Shown here one piece after another: positions 15,998 through 25,388 of a stretch of DNA of 48,740 nucleotides. A model generated the notes under the pieces. It ran no database searches. It saw only the letters and a list, made by a program, of their open reading frames with translations, and had not been told where the DNA came from. Each line of letters starts with the position of its first letter. Position 1 is the first letter of the stretch. The stretch comes from Kribbella antibiotica. GTDB taxonomy: Bacteria > Actinomycetota > Actinomycetes > Propionibacteriales > Kribbellaceae. The stretch lies in the NCBI RefSeq assembly GCF_004349055.1, contig NZ_SMKX01000056.1:1-48740 (forward strand), read 5' to 3'. Made by a program: the position numbers and the translations under genes.

Positions 15998-16624
15998 ATG
16001 AGGGAACCCTCCGTACGCCGCTATTCCGGGCGATCGGTCGAGGAGTGGAAGGCTGCGCGCCGGGAACGATTGCTGGCCGCGGCATTGGAGTTGTTCGGGA
16101 CCGAAGGGTATCCGGCGACATCGGTGGAACGCCTGTGTACACAGGCGAAAGTGTCGACACGGCACTTCTACCACGAGTTTCAGAACAAGGAAGCCGTACT
16201 GCTCGCGGTGCACGCGCAGGTGATCGAGCTGACCGTCCGGAACACCGGGGATGCGATCCGGCAGACCGATGGCCGGCCGGTCCGGGAACGCATCGTCGCG
16301 GCGGTCGACAGCTACCTGAAAACCATCATGGCCGATCTACGGCTGGCGCGGATCTCGTTCGTCGAGGTCGTCGGCACGAGTCCGGCGGTCGAGGAGCAGC
16401 GGCTCGCGTTCCGGGATCTGCTGATCGCAGGGGTGCGCGACCTCGGTGACAAGGCCGCGGCCACGGGGGAGATCGAGCGCCGGGACTTCCGGTTCGTCGG
16501 TCTCAGTTTCTTCGGCGCGGTCAACGCGGTCGTCTACGACTGGATGCTCGCCGAGCCGCGGCCGCCCGAGCAGAAGGTGCAGAATTCCCTGCGGGAGCTG
16601 GCGGTTCAGCTCATGACGGGCTGA
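15998..16624 (+). CDS. TetR-family regulator
   Basis: 208-residue regulator. The N-terminal TetR helix-turn-helix is at about residues 20-66 (RERLLAAALELFGTEGYPAT, then QAKVSTRHFYHEFQNKEAVL). The C-terminal half is a ligand-binding helical domain with no informative match. ATG 15998 follows AAGAGG. It overlaps the BTAD regulator gene, which is convergent, by 14 bp. Targets unknown; the nearest candidates are the DinB genes or the phenylacetate block. Confidence 0.88.
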   Translation: MREPSVRRYSGRSVEEWKAARRERLLAAALELFGTEGYPATSVERLCTQAKVSTRHFYHEFQNKEAVLLAVHAQVIELTVRNTGDAIRQTDGRPVRERIVAAVDSYLKTIMADLRLARISFVEVVGTSPAVEEQRLAFRDLLIAGVRDLGDKAAATGEIERRDFRFVGLSFFGAVNAVVYDWMLAEPRPPEQKVQNSLRELAVQLMTG

Positions 16625-19600
16625 ATCGCTTCCGCAGTTCGTCGAGGGCGTCGTCCCGCGTCAGCGCCGCACCAGCGGCGTACGCCGTTTCGAATGCGTC
16701 GGCACCGAGTTGCTCTCGTAGCTGCTCGGTGACGGCGCGGACGTCGGCGTCCGGCATGCTGCGCATACCCCGCAACGCGGCCGCGAGACCGAGGGTGCGC
16801 GCACCGAGCTCCGCGTCGCCGTCCGCGAGAGCGATCTCGGCCGCGGTCTCCACGATCGTCGCCGTGACCGGCATGTCCGCGCTGGTCATGGCGATCTCGA
16901 CCGCCTGCCGATTCGCGGTGCGGGCCGAAGTGAGATCGCCGCGCCGCAGGTCGATCCGCCCGGTCTGCGCCAGCAGCATCGCCGTACCGTGCGGTGCAAT
17001 CCGATCGAACGAGTCACCGAGCATCGACTGGGCGCGTTCGATCAGCTCCTTCGCCTCGTCCAGCCGGCCGGCCCGCAACTCGATGCGGGAGAAGCCGAAC
17101 AGCGACATCGCCTCGCCCTCGCGGGAGCCGTTCTCCTCGGCGATCCGCAGCGCCTGCTGCTGCGTCGTCCGGGCGCCTTCGAGGTCGCCGAGCTCGAGCT
17201 TGCTGACCGCGGCAGCCCCCAGTAGTTGCCCGGCGCCCTCGGTGGTGCCGAGCTCCGCGAACAGCCGCATCGACTCCTCGAGCGAATCCAGCGCGGCCTG
17301 GTGCTCACCGCGAGCGGCCTGCAGGCTCGCCATCCCGCGCAGCGCCATCGACGTACCCCAGCGATCGCCAAGCTCCCGGAACCCTTCGAGCGCGACCCCG
17401 AGGTCGGCGTCCATCTGGACAGGTTCGCCCTCGTTGTCGCGGAACATCGCGAGCAGTAGCGAAGCCATGTGCCGGGTCCACGGCTCCGGGTGATCCCGCG
17501 CGGCCTCGAGCTCGGTGAACGCAGTGACGGTGTCGCGGCGCAGCGCCGCCCACATCGCATTGACGAACCGGCCGACGGCCGAGTCGTGGACGATCTGGTG
17601 CTGCCGCGACAACAGCCGAACCTCGGCCAGCAACCGCAACGCTTTGGGGATCATCACCACCGCGTCCTCTTCGGTGGACATGGTGCCGAAGGAAAGCATC
17701 ATCAGCGTGATCGCCCGCTCGACCGGCACGCTCGGCCCCGGTACGGCGAGCGCTGCGCGCATCCAGCCGACCGCTTCGGACGGGCGGCCGCTCACGTTCC
17801 AGAACTCCGCGAGGACTGCGACCATCTGCACCGAGTTCCGCGCCGAGCCGGAGTCGATCGCACTGCGCAGCGCATCGGTCAGGTTGTCGTGATCCGCCTT
17901 CAGCCGGGCGATCCATTCGACCTGCGCGCGGGTCCGGAGCTTCGGTGCGGCCTGTCGCAGCAGCCGCCGGAAGTAGGTGGTGTGCGCCTGCCGGACCCGA
18001 TCCCGCTCACCAGCGGCCGCGAGCTGCTCGGCGCCGTACGCGCGGACTGTCTCGAGCATTCGGTAGCGCACGGACCGCTCGCCGGAAACTGCTTCGACGA
18101 GCGATTTGTCGACAAGAGAAGCCAGTACGCCGAGCACCGCCTCGGGCGGCAGGTTGTCGTCACTGCAGACCTGCTCGGCGGCTTCCAAAGTGGCGCCACC
18201 AGAGAACAGGGAGAGTCGACGGGCGACTGCCTGCTCGTCGTTGTCGAGGAGATCCCAGCTCCACTCGACGACCGCACGCAGCGTTTGATGCCTGGGAAGT
18301 GCGGTCCGCGAACCGCTGGTCAGCAAGCGGAACCGGTCCTTGAGCCGATCGACGATCAGCTCCGGCGTCATCGCCCGCAGCCGCGCGGCGGCGAGCTCGA
18401 TGGCCAGTGGCATTCCGTCGAGCCGGCGGCAGATCTCGGCGACAGCGATCCGGTTCGAGTCGGTCAGCTCGAAGTCGGGCCGAACCGCGCGGGCCCGGTC
18501 GACGAACAGCTGGACCGCGGCGTACTCATCGCTCGACGCGTCTTCAGGCGGCAGGCCGAGCGGCCCGACCGGATGGAGGTGCTCCCCCGGAATGCTCAGC
18601 GGCTCGCGACTCGTCGTCAGCACCCGCAGCCTTGGGCACACCGCGAGCAGCGAGTCGACCAACCCGGCGACCTCGTGGACCAAGTGCTCACAGTTGTCGA
18701 GCACCAGCAGGACCCGCCTGTCGGCGATCACCTCGACCAGGCGCTCAGTCGCCGCCCGACTTGCCCGCAACTGCTTGGGCACGAGACTCGACGGTGGCAC
18801 CACATCGACGTACTCGCTCGCACCGAGAGCAGACAGTACGGCGGGGGCCACCTCGGCCGCGTCGCCGAGCGGCGCGAGTTCGACGAGCCAGATGCCGTCA
18901 CCGCTCTGCTCGACCAGTGTCCGACCGGTCTCGGTCGCCAGGCGGGTCTTCCCGGCGCCACCAGGACCGACCATCGTGACCAGGCGAGTGCCGTTGCTCA
19001 GCAGGCGGGTCAGCTCGGCGACATCCTCATGGCGGCCGACGAAGCTCGTCATCGGGGCGCGCAGATTGCTCTTCGGCTCGGCCGGCATCGGCGCCGGCGT
19101 GGTGACCGCGACCGGGTCGACGATCTCACCGCGCAGAACCGCGACATGGACGTCGCGCAACCGCGCGCCCGGATCCGCACCGAGCTCCTCGGCGAGCGTC
19201 GTACGGACTCGCTCGTACGCCGACAGTGCCTCGGCTTGGCGGCCGTCGGCGTAGAGGGCTCGGATCAGGAGCTCGTGGAGGCGTTCGCGGAGCGGATGCG
19301 TGGCGGCGAGGTGTTCGAGCTCGGTGATGAGGTCGCGGGCCCGGCCGCAGGTGACGGCGGCCTCGGCGAGATCCTCGGCGGCACCGAGCCGGAGCTCGGT
19401 CAGCCGATCCGCCTCGATCTGCGCGAACGGGAGGTCGCGCAGGTCCGCGAAAGCGTCACCGCGCCAGAGCTTCTCGGCCTGCGAAAGCAGCGAGTGTGCT
19501 TGCTCCGGATCGGAGCCAAGCAGCGCGCGACCGCGCCGTACGAGGTCTTCGAACTGCTGGGCGTCGACGCAGTCCGGACCGATCGTCAGCGTGTAGCCGG

Positions 19601-19856
19601 CCGGGCCGGACTGGATCGAAATACTCGACTCGGTCGCGGGCAGACTCGACCGCAACCGCGAGACGAGCGACTGCAGCGCGTTGGCGCTGGGCGCTCCGGT
19701 GCCCCACAGACCGTCGACCAAAGTGTCGACGCTGACCGGCTTCCCGGCATTCAGCGCGAGCCGCGCCAGCAACCCGCGCAGGCGGACGCCGCGGACGTCG
19801 AGCGGAGTTCCGTCGGCCGCCCACATCGCGAGAGGACCGAGCACCGCTATGCGCAC
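16611..19856 (-). CDS. BTAD-domain regulator with ATPase and TPR domains
   Basis: Large signal-integrating regulator, 1081 aa, of the SARP-LAL-like type. An OmpR/PhoB winged helix fills about residues 1-90 (VRIAVLGPLAMW at the start), then a bacterial transcriptional activation domain to about 245. The NTPase module has Walker A GPGGAGKTR near residue 300 and Walker B RVLLVLDNCEHLV, followed by an STAND-type helical region and many TPR-like repeats to the end. I choose GTG 19854-19856, with GAGG upstream; ATG 19872-19874 is the alternative. It is divergent from the hydrolase at 19930. Such proteins often switch on secondary metabolism or stress genes. Confidence 0.88.
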   Translation of the reverse strand: MRIAVLGPLAMWAADGTPLDVRGVRLRGLLARLALNAGKPVSVDTLVDGLWGTGAPSANALQSLVSRLRSSLPATESSISIQSGPAGYTLTIGPDCVDAQQFEDLVRRGRALLGSDPEQAHSLLSQAEKLWRGDAFADLRDLPFAQIEADRLTELRLGAAEDLAEAAVTCGRARDLITELEHLAATHPLRERLHELLIRALYADGRQAEALSAYERVRTTLAEELGADPGARLRDVHVAVLRGEIVDPVAVTTPAPMPAEPKSNLRAPMTSFVGRHEDVAELTRLLSNGTRLVTMVGPGGAGKTRLATETGRTLVEQSGDGIWLVELAPLGDAAEVAPAVLSALGASEYVDVVPPSSLVPKQLRASRAATERLVEVIADRRVLLVLDNCEHLVHEVAGLVDSLLAVCPRLRVLTTSREPLSIPGEHLHPVGPLGLPPEDASSDEYAAVQLFVDRARAVRPDFELTDSNRIAVAEICRRLDGMPLAIELAAARLRAMTPELIVDRLKDRFRLLTSGSRTALPRHQTLRAVVEWSWDLLDNDEQAVARRLSLFSGGATLEAAEQVCSDDNLPPEAVLGVLASLVDKSLVEAVSGERSVRYRMLETVRAYGAEQLAAAGERDRVRQAHTTYFRRLLRQAAPKLRTRAQVEWIARLKADHDNLTDALRSAIDSGSARNSVQMVAVLAEFWNVSGRPSEAVGWMRAALAVPGPSVPVERAITLMMLSFGTMSTEEDAVVMIPKALRLLAEVRLLSRQHQIVHDSAVGRFVNAMWAALRRDTVTAFTELEAARDHPEPWTRHMASLLLAMFRDNEGEPVQMDADLGVALEGFRELGDRWGTSMALRGMASLQAARGEHQAALDSLEESMRLFAELGTTEGAGQLLGAAAVSKLELGDLEGARTTQQQALRIAEENGSREGEAMSLFGFSRIELRAGRLDEAKELIERAQSMLGDSFDRIAPHGTAMLLAQTGRIDLRRGDLTSARTANRQAVEIAMTSADMPVTATIVETAAEIALADGDAELGARTLGLAAALRGMRSMPDADVRAVTEQLREQLGADAFETAYAAGAALTRDDALDELRKRFSPS

Positions 19857-19929
19857 TGCACCAGCCTCGCACATACGGGTTCCCCACGGCTCTGCCTTTT
19901 GTCATCTCCCTCGCTTATTGTCGACTGTC

Positions 19930-21279
19930 GTGACCGAACTCGCTGCGCAGACGCAGACCGCCCTCACCCGACTCGTCGCCGACCGCCAGGCCACCGGCCG
20001 CGTCCCCTCCGTGGTCGGCGCCGTCGCCCGCGCCGGATCGCTGACCTGGTCGCATGGCGCCGGCTCCGCCGACCTGGCCAACCCCGGAGTACCGCCGACC
20101 GCGGACTCGCAGTTCCTGATCGCCTCGCAGAGCAAGACGCTGACGGCGGTCGCCATCCTGGCGCTGCGCGACGAGGGCAAGCTCAGCCTGGACGATTCGC
20201 TGGAGACGCACGTCCCGGAGAGCAAACACGGCAACGTCACCATCCGGCAGATGCTCAGCCACGCGAGCGGCATGCAGCGCGAACCCGTCGGCGACGTCTG
20301 GGACCTGATGAAGTTCCCGGACCGTGACGAGCTCGTCGCCGGCTGGAACGACGCCGACCGCGTCGGCAAACCGCACCACCGCTTCCACTACTCGAACCTC
20401 GTCTACTCACTCCTCGGCGAGGTCGTCGCCAGGCTCGACGGCAAACCCTGGTACGACGCCATCAAGGCGCGCATCCTCGATCCGCTGGAGATGCGCCGTA
20501 CGACGGTCGGCATGGACGGCGGACCCGCCGCGACCGGCTACTACGTGCCGCCGTTCTCCGACGTACCGGTCGTGGAGCCGTTGCTCGACATCAAGGCGAT
20601 GGCGGCCTGCGGCGGTCTCGCCAGTACGGCGGCAGACCTGGCCAAGTGGGCCATGTTCGTCGCGAACCCGGTCTCCGAGGTGCTGTCGAAGGACACCCTC
20701 GAGGAGATGTGCCAGGTCCAGATCATGGCCGACACCGCCCGCTGGCAACTCGCCTTCGGCCTCGGCTTCATGCTCTTCCGCCGCGGCAACGACCTGTACG
20801 TCGGCCACGACGGCGGCATGCCCGGTCACATCACCTCGACCTTCGTCCACCGCGCCTCCGGCACCGCCGGCATCTGCCTCCAGGCGTCCACCTCGGCCCC
20901 GGCCCCGTCGGCGCTGGCCATCGACCTGATCACCACGGTCCTGGAGCAGGACCCGCTCCCCACCGACCCCTGGTTGCCCGGCACCCCGGTCCCCGTCGAA
21001 CTGACCGGCGTACTGGGGCCGTGGTGGACCGAGGGCTCCCCCTTCAACTTCACCGTGAAGGGCGGGGTGTTGCAGGCCAAGTCCCCCGCCGCCGCCGATT
21101 GGCAGGCCCCCGCCGTCTTCGAGCGCATCGCTGACGACACCTACCGCACGATCTCCGGCCGCGAGGTCGGCGAGCTCCTCACGATCACGAGAGACGCCAC
21201 CGGCACCCCCATGAAGTTGCACTGGGCAACTTATCTCTGCACCCGCGAACCCCTGGCCTTCGCCGACATCCCCCACTGA
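19930..21279 (+). CDS. Beta-lactamase-family serine hydrolase
   Basis: 449-residue penicillin-binding-protein-like hydrolase (beta-lactamase class C fold). The catalytic S66-x-x-K69 (ASQSK), Y154-S-N (HYSN) and the third-box HDGG motif are all present. No signal peptide is seen, so it appears cytosolic and is more likely an esterase or peptidase than a resistance enzyme. GTG 19930 was chosen because it lies 8 bases after a TATTGT (19916-19921), which suggests leaderless translation; the longer frame to 19681 overlaps the divergent regulator. It ends in the strong hairpin at 21300-21342. Confidence 0.85.
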   Translation: MTELAAQTQTALTRLVADRQATGRVPSVVGAVARAGSLTWSHGAGSADLANPGVPPTADSQFLIASQSKTLTAVAILALRDEGKLSLDDSLETHVPESKHGNVTIRQMLSHASGMQREPVGDVWDLMKFPDRDELVAGWNDADRVGKPHHRFHYSNLVYSLLGEVVARLDGKPWYDAIKARILDPLEMRRTTVGMDGGPAATGYYVPPFSDVPVVEPLLDIKAMAACGGLASTAADLAKWAMFVANPVSEVLSKDTLEEMCQVQIMADTARWQLAFGLGFMLFRRGNDLYVGHDGGMPGHITSTFVHRASGTAGICLQASTSAPAPSALAIDLITTVLEQDPLPTDPWLPGTPVPVELTGVLGPWWTEGSPFNFTVKGGVLQAKSPAAADWQAPAVFERIADDTYRTISGREVGELLTITRDATGTPMKLHWATYLCTREPLAFADIPH

Positions 21280-21299
21280 CCCAACACCCCCTTCGCGCC

Positions 21300-21342
21300 C
21301 AAAGAGCAGCCCGCCACTCGACAACCGGCGGACTGCTCTTTG
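21300..21342. terminator. Strong terminator hairpin
   Basis: Stem CAAAGAGCAG (21300-21309) with CTGCTCTTTG (21333-21342) plus an inner CCGCC/GGCGG (21311-21315 and 21327-21331). It lies between the convergent hydrolase and ABC permease genes and can serve both. Confidence 0.8.
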
Positions 21343-21350
21343 TGCGTCTT

Positions 21351-21453
21351 CCCCAACCTTGGGGGCCCACCAACCATTCTGAGGCCGCAAAAATGGTTGA
21401 TGCGTGCCCAAAGATGGACCTCGTGCCCAAAGAGAAGGCGACCCACCTTTGGG
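21351..21453. repeat. Hairpin repeat element, copy 2
   Basis: An imperfect long hairpin: CCAACCATT (near 21370) against AATGGTTG (near 21392), enclosing CTGAGGCCGCAAA, with outer strands rich in CTTGGGGGCC and GTGCCCAAAGATG. The AATGGTTG core and CAAAGATG end match copy 1 at 14651-14713. A further perfect stem CCCAAAG (21426-21432)/CTTTGGG (21447-21453) follows. No gene lies in 21280-21482. Confidence 0.55.
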
Positions 21454-21482
21454 TACGTCGTGGGGGCGGGGCGGGGTAGCGG

Positions 21483-22292
21483 TCAGGTGCGGCGGCGGTA
21501 GGCGCGGATGGCCAAGGGAGCGAAGACTGCTACCAAGCCGACCATCCAGGCCAGGGTGACCAGCAGGGGCTTCTGGATGGGGCCGCCGCCCATCAGGGCT
21601 CGTTCGAGGTTGACCAGGTACGGGATGGGGCTGTACTTGGCGAACTCCTGGAGGAAGCCAGGCATGGTGCTGGTGGGGGCGAAGATGTTGCTGCCGAAGG
21701 TGAGCGGGAACATCACCAGGAAGGCGATGCCCTGGACGCCTTGGGCGGTCTTCATGGTGAGGCCCAGCCAGACCCAGATCCAGCACATGGACAGGGCGAA
21801 GCCGAGGACGATCACGAGTCCCAGCAGGCCGTAGCCGACGCCGTTGTCGAAGCGGAAGCCGAGGGCGAAGCCGGTGGCCATCAGAATCACGATCGAAAGC
21901 ATGTAGCGGACGGCGTCGCCGAGGACGGCGCCGATCAGCGGGGAGATGCGAGCGATCGGGAGACTGCGGAAGCGGTCGAAGACGCCTTTGGCGAAGTCGT
22001 CGTTCAGGCCGACGCCGGTGCCCATGGTGGAGAAGACCACCGTCTGGACGAGCAGGCCGGGCAGCAGGAACGGCAAGTAGCCGCGCCAGCCGCCGCTCGT
22101 GGAGATCGCGCCGCCGAAGACGAACAGGAACAGCGTCAGGAAGATGATCGGCTGGAACGTCACGTCCGCCAGGGCTTCGGGGTTCTGCCGGATCCGCACA
22201 ATGTTGCGCCAGGCAAGCGTCAGGCTCTGCTGCACCCAGGCGAAGGGCCGGGACCTGTACGCCGGTACGTTCTCGATAGTTGCCGTGGTCAT
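21483..22292 (-). CDS. ABC-2 type export permease (DrrB-like)
   Basis: Membrane subunit of a DrrAB-type exporter, 269 aa, with about six membrane helices after a 25-residue cytoplasmic start (RPFAWVQQSLTLAWRNIVRI). The family hallmark is the GFRFDNGVGY to helix region and the NIFAPTSTMPGFLQEFAKYSP segment near residue 205. The ATG overlaps the ATPase stop by four bases. It would move a hydrophobic drug or lipid out of the cell; substrate unknown. Confidence 0.9.
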   Translation of the reverse strand: MTTATIENVPAYRSRPFAWVQQSLTLAWRNIVRIRQNPEALADVTFQPIIFLTLFLFVFGGAISTSGGWRGYLPFLLPGLLVQTVVFSTMGTGVGLNDDFAKGVFDRFRSLPIARISPLIGAVLGDAVRYMLSIVILMATGFALGFRFDNGVGYGLLGLVIVLGFALSMCWIWVWLGLTMKTAQGVQGIAFLVMFPLTFGSNIFAPTSTMPGFLQEFAKYSPIPYLVNLERALMGGGPIQKPLLVTLAWMVGLVAVFAPLAIRAYRRRT

Positions 22293-23275
22293 CGGCCTAC
22301 TCCTTCCAGGATGTCGACGGGACGCTCTTCGGCGGCGTGACCGGTGAGGGCGAGGAAGACCTCGTCCAGACTGGGCAGGCGGAGCGCCAGTTCGGTGACT
22401 GCGATACCGGCTTCGTCGAGACGGCGGACGACGACCGGCAGCGACGTACCGTCGGTGACCGGTGCGCTGACCAGTGCGTTCACGACGTCGACGCTCGGGC
22501 GGACGCCGACTGCTTCGGCGACGATCGCGGCGACGCGTTCGAGGTGGGCAGGCTCAGCCGGCCGTACGTCGAGAGTCTGCTTACCTGCTTGGGCCTTCAG
22601 CTCGGCGGGTCGGCCGGATGCGACCACGCGCCCCTTGTCGAACACCATCAGGGAGTCGGCCAGTGCATCGGCCTCCTCCAGGTACTGCGTGGTGAGCAGC
22701 ACCGTGGTTCCGTCCAGGACGAGGTCGCGGATGGTTTCCCACACGCCGTTGCGGGCATGCGGATCCAGACCCGTGGTGGGCTCGTCGAGGTACAGGATGC
22801 TGGGGTTGCCGACCAGGCTCGCGGCCAGGTCGAGCCGGCGCCGCATACCGCCGGAGTAGGTCTTAGCGATCCGGTCACCGGCATCGGTCAGCTCGAACCG
22901 ATCAAGCAGCTGCGCGGCCTTGCTCCGGGAGTCCGCCCGGGACATCCCGAGCAGCCGGCCGATCATGACCAGGTTGCGGCGGCCGGACATGTCCTCGTCG
23001 ACCGAGGCGTACTGCCCGGTCAGCCCGATGATGCTGCGGACCTTGGCCGCCTCCCGGACGACGTCGTACCCGCCGACTGTGGCGTGGCCGGCGTCGGGAC
23101 GCAGCAGGGTGCCGAGGATCCGGACCGCTGTCGTCTTCCCGGCGCCGTTCGGGCCGAGCACTCCGAGCACTGTCCCGGTCGGGACAGTCAGGTCCACCCC
23201 GGCCAGCGCAGTCGTGTTGCCGTACTTCTTGACCAAGCCGACCGCCTCGATGGCGACCTGGTTCGATGTAGTCAT
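22289..23275 (-). CDS. ABC exporter ATP-binding protein (DrrA-like)
   Basis: ATPase subunit, 328 aa, paired with the permease after it. Walker A GPNGAGKTT near residue 42, the signature YSGGMRRRLDLA, Walker B ILYLDEPTTGLD and the H-loop region LLTTQYLEEAD are all there. The C-terminal extension (SAPVTDGTSLPVVVRRLDEA, then PSLDEVFLALTGH) is the daunorubicin-resistance DrrA tail. GGGAGG precedes ATG 23273-23275. The upstream 98 bp hold a palindrome and a direct repeat that probably control the pair. Confidence 0.93.
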   Translation of the reverse strand: MTTSNQVAIEAVGLVKKYGNTTALAGVDLTVPTGTVLGVLGPNGAGKTTAVRILGTLLRPDAGHATVGGYDVVREAAKVRSIIGLTGQYASVDEDMSGRRNLVMIGRLLGMSRADSRSKAAQLLDRFELTDAGDRIAKTYSGGMRRRLDLAASLVGNPSILYLDEPTTGLDPHARNGVWETIRDLVLDGTTVLLTTQYLEEADALADSLMVFDKGRVVASGRPAELKAQAGKQTLDVRPAEPAHLERVAAIVAEAVGVRPSVDVVNALVSAPVTDGTSLPVVVRRLDEAGIAVTELALRLPSLDEVFLALTGHAAEERPVDILEGVGR

Positions 23276-23284
23276 CGAGTTCCT

Positions 23285-23354
23285 CCCAGTTGACTCACTT
23301 CACTGGGATTACCGTCGCGCACTGCGCTGGCACGGGCCTGTCACTGCGCTGGCA
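23285..23354. promoter_or_regulatory. Repeats in the DrrAB promoter region
   Basis: CCCAGT (23285-23290) and ACTGGG (23302-23307) form an inverted repeat whose right arm on the minus strand touches the ribosome binding site GGGAGG of the ATPase gene. Further upstream the 13-bp direct repeat CACTGCGCTGGCA occurs at 23320-23332 and 23342-23354. Repressor binding or RNA pairing are both possible. Confidence 0.4.
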
Positions 23355-23373
23355 GGCCCGCAACAGCAGGTGT

Positions 23374-24690
23374 TCAGCCCTTAAGCGGGACGACCTTGTT
23401 GGCCAACAGCGCCTGGTACGCCTCCGGGTTGTAGCGGGCCAGGTGGCCACGCGCCCGACGGCGGTACTTGAGGATCTGCCGGAGACCGATCGCCCACAGC
23501 ACGTACTGGAAGGCCAGCGCGTACTTGAAGTCACCGATCGTCTGCGGAGCGCCACCGGACGAGACATCCAGCAGGATGCCGACCATGCCGATGCAGATCA
23601 GCGTGGCGATGAAGCCGCCGGTGTTCACCATCCCGTTGGCCGCACCGAACCGGTTGCTGGGGTTGAAGGTTCGGGCGTAGTCCAGCCCGAGCATCGAGCC
23701 AGGTCCACCAGCCGCCTGTACGACGATCAGCAGCAGGAGCACGGGCATCGGAGCCTGACCCGGCCAGAGCAGCACGACGGTCCACATCAGCACCGAGCCC
23801 GCGATCACGGCCAGCACGATCCAGGATCGGTAGAACGGGAACTTCGCGGCCCACCGGCCGACCAGCGGCGCGTAACAAAGGCCAGCGAGCACAGGGAGGA
23901 TCAGCATCGCCGCTGCGGTTCCGGGAGCGACCCCCTGGCCCTGCACGAGGAACGGATAGCCCCAGAGCAGACCGAAGGTGCTGCCGGAGAAGCTGGTGGT
24001 GAAGTGTGTCCACATGCCCAGCCGCGTGCCCGGCTCCTTCCAGGACCGGCGGAGGTTCTTGCGGACCTCGGTGACTGACTGCTTCGCCCGGTGGAGCGGC
24101 TCGTCGTACGGGGTGTTCTTCATCAGCAGCAGTACGGCGACGCCGGCCACCAGGCTGAGCACACTGGCTCCAAGGAACGTCGGCGTCCAGCCGAAGGCGT
24201 GGAAGGCAGCGGCCATCGGAGCGGTCGAGACGATCGCACCGATGCCGCCGAGCATTCCGGTCGCCTGTGACATCACTGGCTGCCGCAGTGCGGGGAACCA
24301 GGACATGACTACGCGCAGCACGCTGATGAAGACCAGTGCGTCGCCCACACCCAGTACGGCGCGCGCAGCGAGCGCAGCGGGATACGAGTCGACCATGCTG
24401 AACGCAGACTGCGCCACGAACAGCAGACCGGACGCAGCGATCAGCAACCGCTTGGAGCCATACCGATCCAGCAGGACACCAACCGGCACCTGCATAGCGG
24501 CGTACACAGTCAGCTGCACGACGGTGAAGCTGGCCAGCGCGGATGCGGAGATGTCGAAGCGCTCTGCGGCCTGCAGTCCCGCGACGCTCATCGAACCGCG
24601 GTGCAGCACAGTCACCAGGTAGGTGAAGACAGCAGTTGCCCACACCGCCCAGGCACGCCGTCCGCCCAGGGGGAAGAGGAGCTCGGTCAC
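23374..24690 (-). CDS. MFS transporter
   Basis: 438-residue major facilitator with about twelve membrane helices and the A-motif between helices 2 and 3 (GVLLDRYGSKRLL). The N-terminal VLHRGSMSVAG is typical of the ACS/nitrate-sugar-acid group of carriers, not of multidrug pumps. Its start overlaps the GntR gene by four bases (24687-24690), so the two are co-transcribed and the GntR protein probably controls it. Substrate unknown, perhaps an organic acid. Confidence 0.85.
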   Translation of the reverse strand: MTELLFPLGGRRAWAVWATAVFTYLVTVLHRGSMSVAGLQAAERFDISASALASFTVVQLTVYAAMQVPVGVLLDRYGSKRLLIAASGLLFVAQSAFSMVDSYPAALAARAVLGVGDALVFISVLRVVMSWFPALRQPVMSQATGMLGGIGAIVSTAPMAAAFHAFGWTPTFLGASVLSLVAGVAVLLLMKNTPYDEPLHRAKQSVTEVRKNLRRSWKEPGTRLGMWTHFTTSFSGSTFGLLWGYPFLVQGQGVAPGTAAAMLILPVLAGLCYAPLVGRWAAKFPFYRSWIVLAVIAGSVLMWTVVLLWPGQAPMPVLLLLIVVQAAGGPGSMLGLDYARTFNPSNRFGAANGMVNTGGFIATLICIGMVGILLDVSSGGAPQTIGDFKYALAFQYVLWAIGLRQILKYRRRARGHLARYNPEAYQALLANKVVPLKG

Positions 24691-25388
24691 CGAATGCCCC
24701 GCAGATCCGCCGCAGCGGAATCGATGTGGGCGACGACCAGCTCGCGGAAGCGCTTGACGCTGTTCCCGCCGAGCGCTTCGATCAGCTCCTGGTGATCCGT
24801 GATCGACCGGTCCATCCGGGCCGGCTCCATCTCGATGCCGGGCACCCCCATCCGCACCTGCCGGTCGCGGAGGCTGTTGTAGAGCTTCGCCAGAATCTCG
24901 TTGCCGGCGGCACCGACAATGGCTTCGTGGAAGGCCCGGTCGGCCTCCAGGAAGAGCTTCGCGTCACCGGTCTTGCGGTGCGCGCGCATCTCGTCGACGC
25001 GCTCGGACAAACGCTCGATCAACTGCTTGCGCCGCGGCCAGACCTTGGCAGCCGCGTGCGACTCGATCAGCTCCCGCGCCTCGAGGACGTCGTTGATCTC
25101 CTGCGGCAGCACCGGCAGCACCAGCGCGCCCTTCTTCGGGTACAGCTTGACCAGGCCGGACTCCTCCAGCCGCAGCAACGCCTCCCGGACCGGAGTGCGC
25201 GAAACGCCGACCGCCGTGGCCAGCTCGCCCTCCGTCAGCAGCTCCCCGCCGGGGTAGACCCGGTCCAGAATCGCTGCCTTCACATACGCGTACACCCGCT
25301 CAGCGGCCGGGATCTTCTCTACTCCCGGCGCTGCCTCGACGACCACCCGAGCGATCTCGGCGGTTTCTTCCCCCAGTTCGAACTGCAA
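24687..25388 (-). CDS. GntR regulator, FCD type
   Basis: 233-residue regulator. The GntR winged helix occupies about residues 28-95 (YAYVKAAILDRVYPGGELLT, then GVSRTPVREALLRLEESGLV). The FCD ligand domain follows, with the metal-type motif EADRAFHEAIVGAAGN and H in TDHQELIEAL. FCD proteins bind organic acids. It is upstream of, and coupled to, the MFS gene. A TAGGAT sequence on the minus strand at 25450-25455 could be its -10. Confidence 0.9.
   Translation of the reverse strand: MQFELGEETAEIARVVVEAAPGVEKIPAAERVYAYVKAAILDRVYPGGELLTEGELATAVGVSRTPVREALLRLEESGLVKLYPKKGALVLPVLPQEINDVLEARELIESHAAAKVWPRRKQLIERLSERVDEMRAHRKTGDAKLFLEADRAFHEAIVGAAGNEILAKLYNSLRDRQVRMGVPGIEMEPARMDRSITDHQELIEALGGNSVKRFRELVVAHIDSAAADLRGIR

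Noticed and set aside
17469..20327. 952-residue plus-strand frame
   Set aside because: Antisense shadow of the BTAD regulator; no domain and it crosses the start of the hydrolase.
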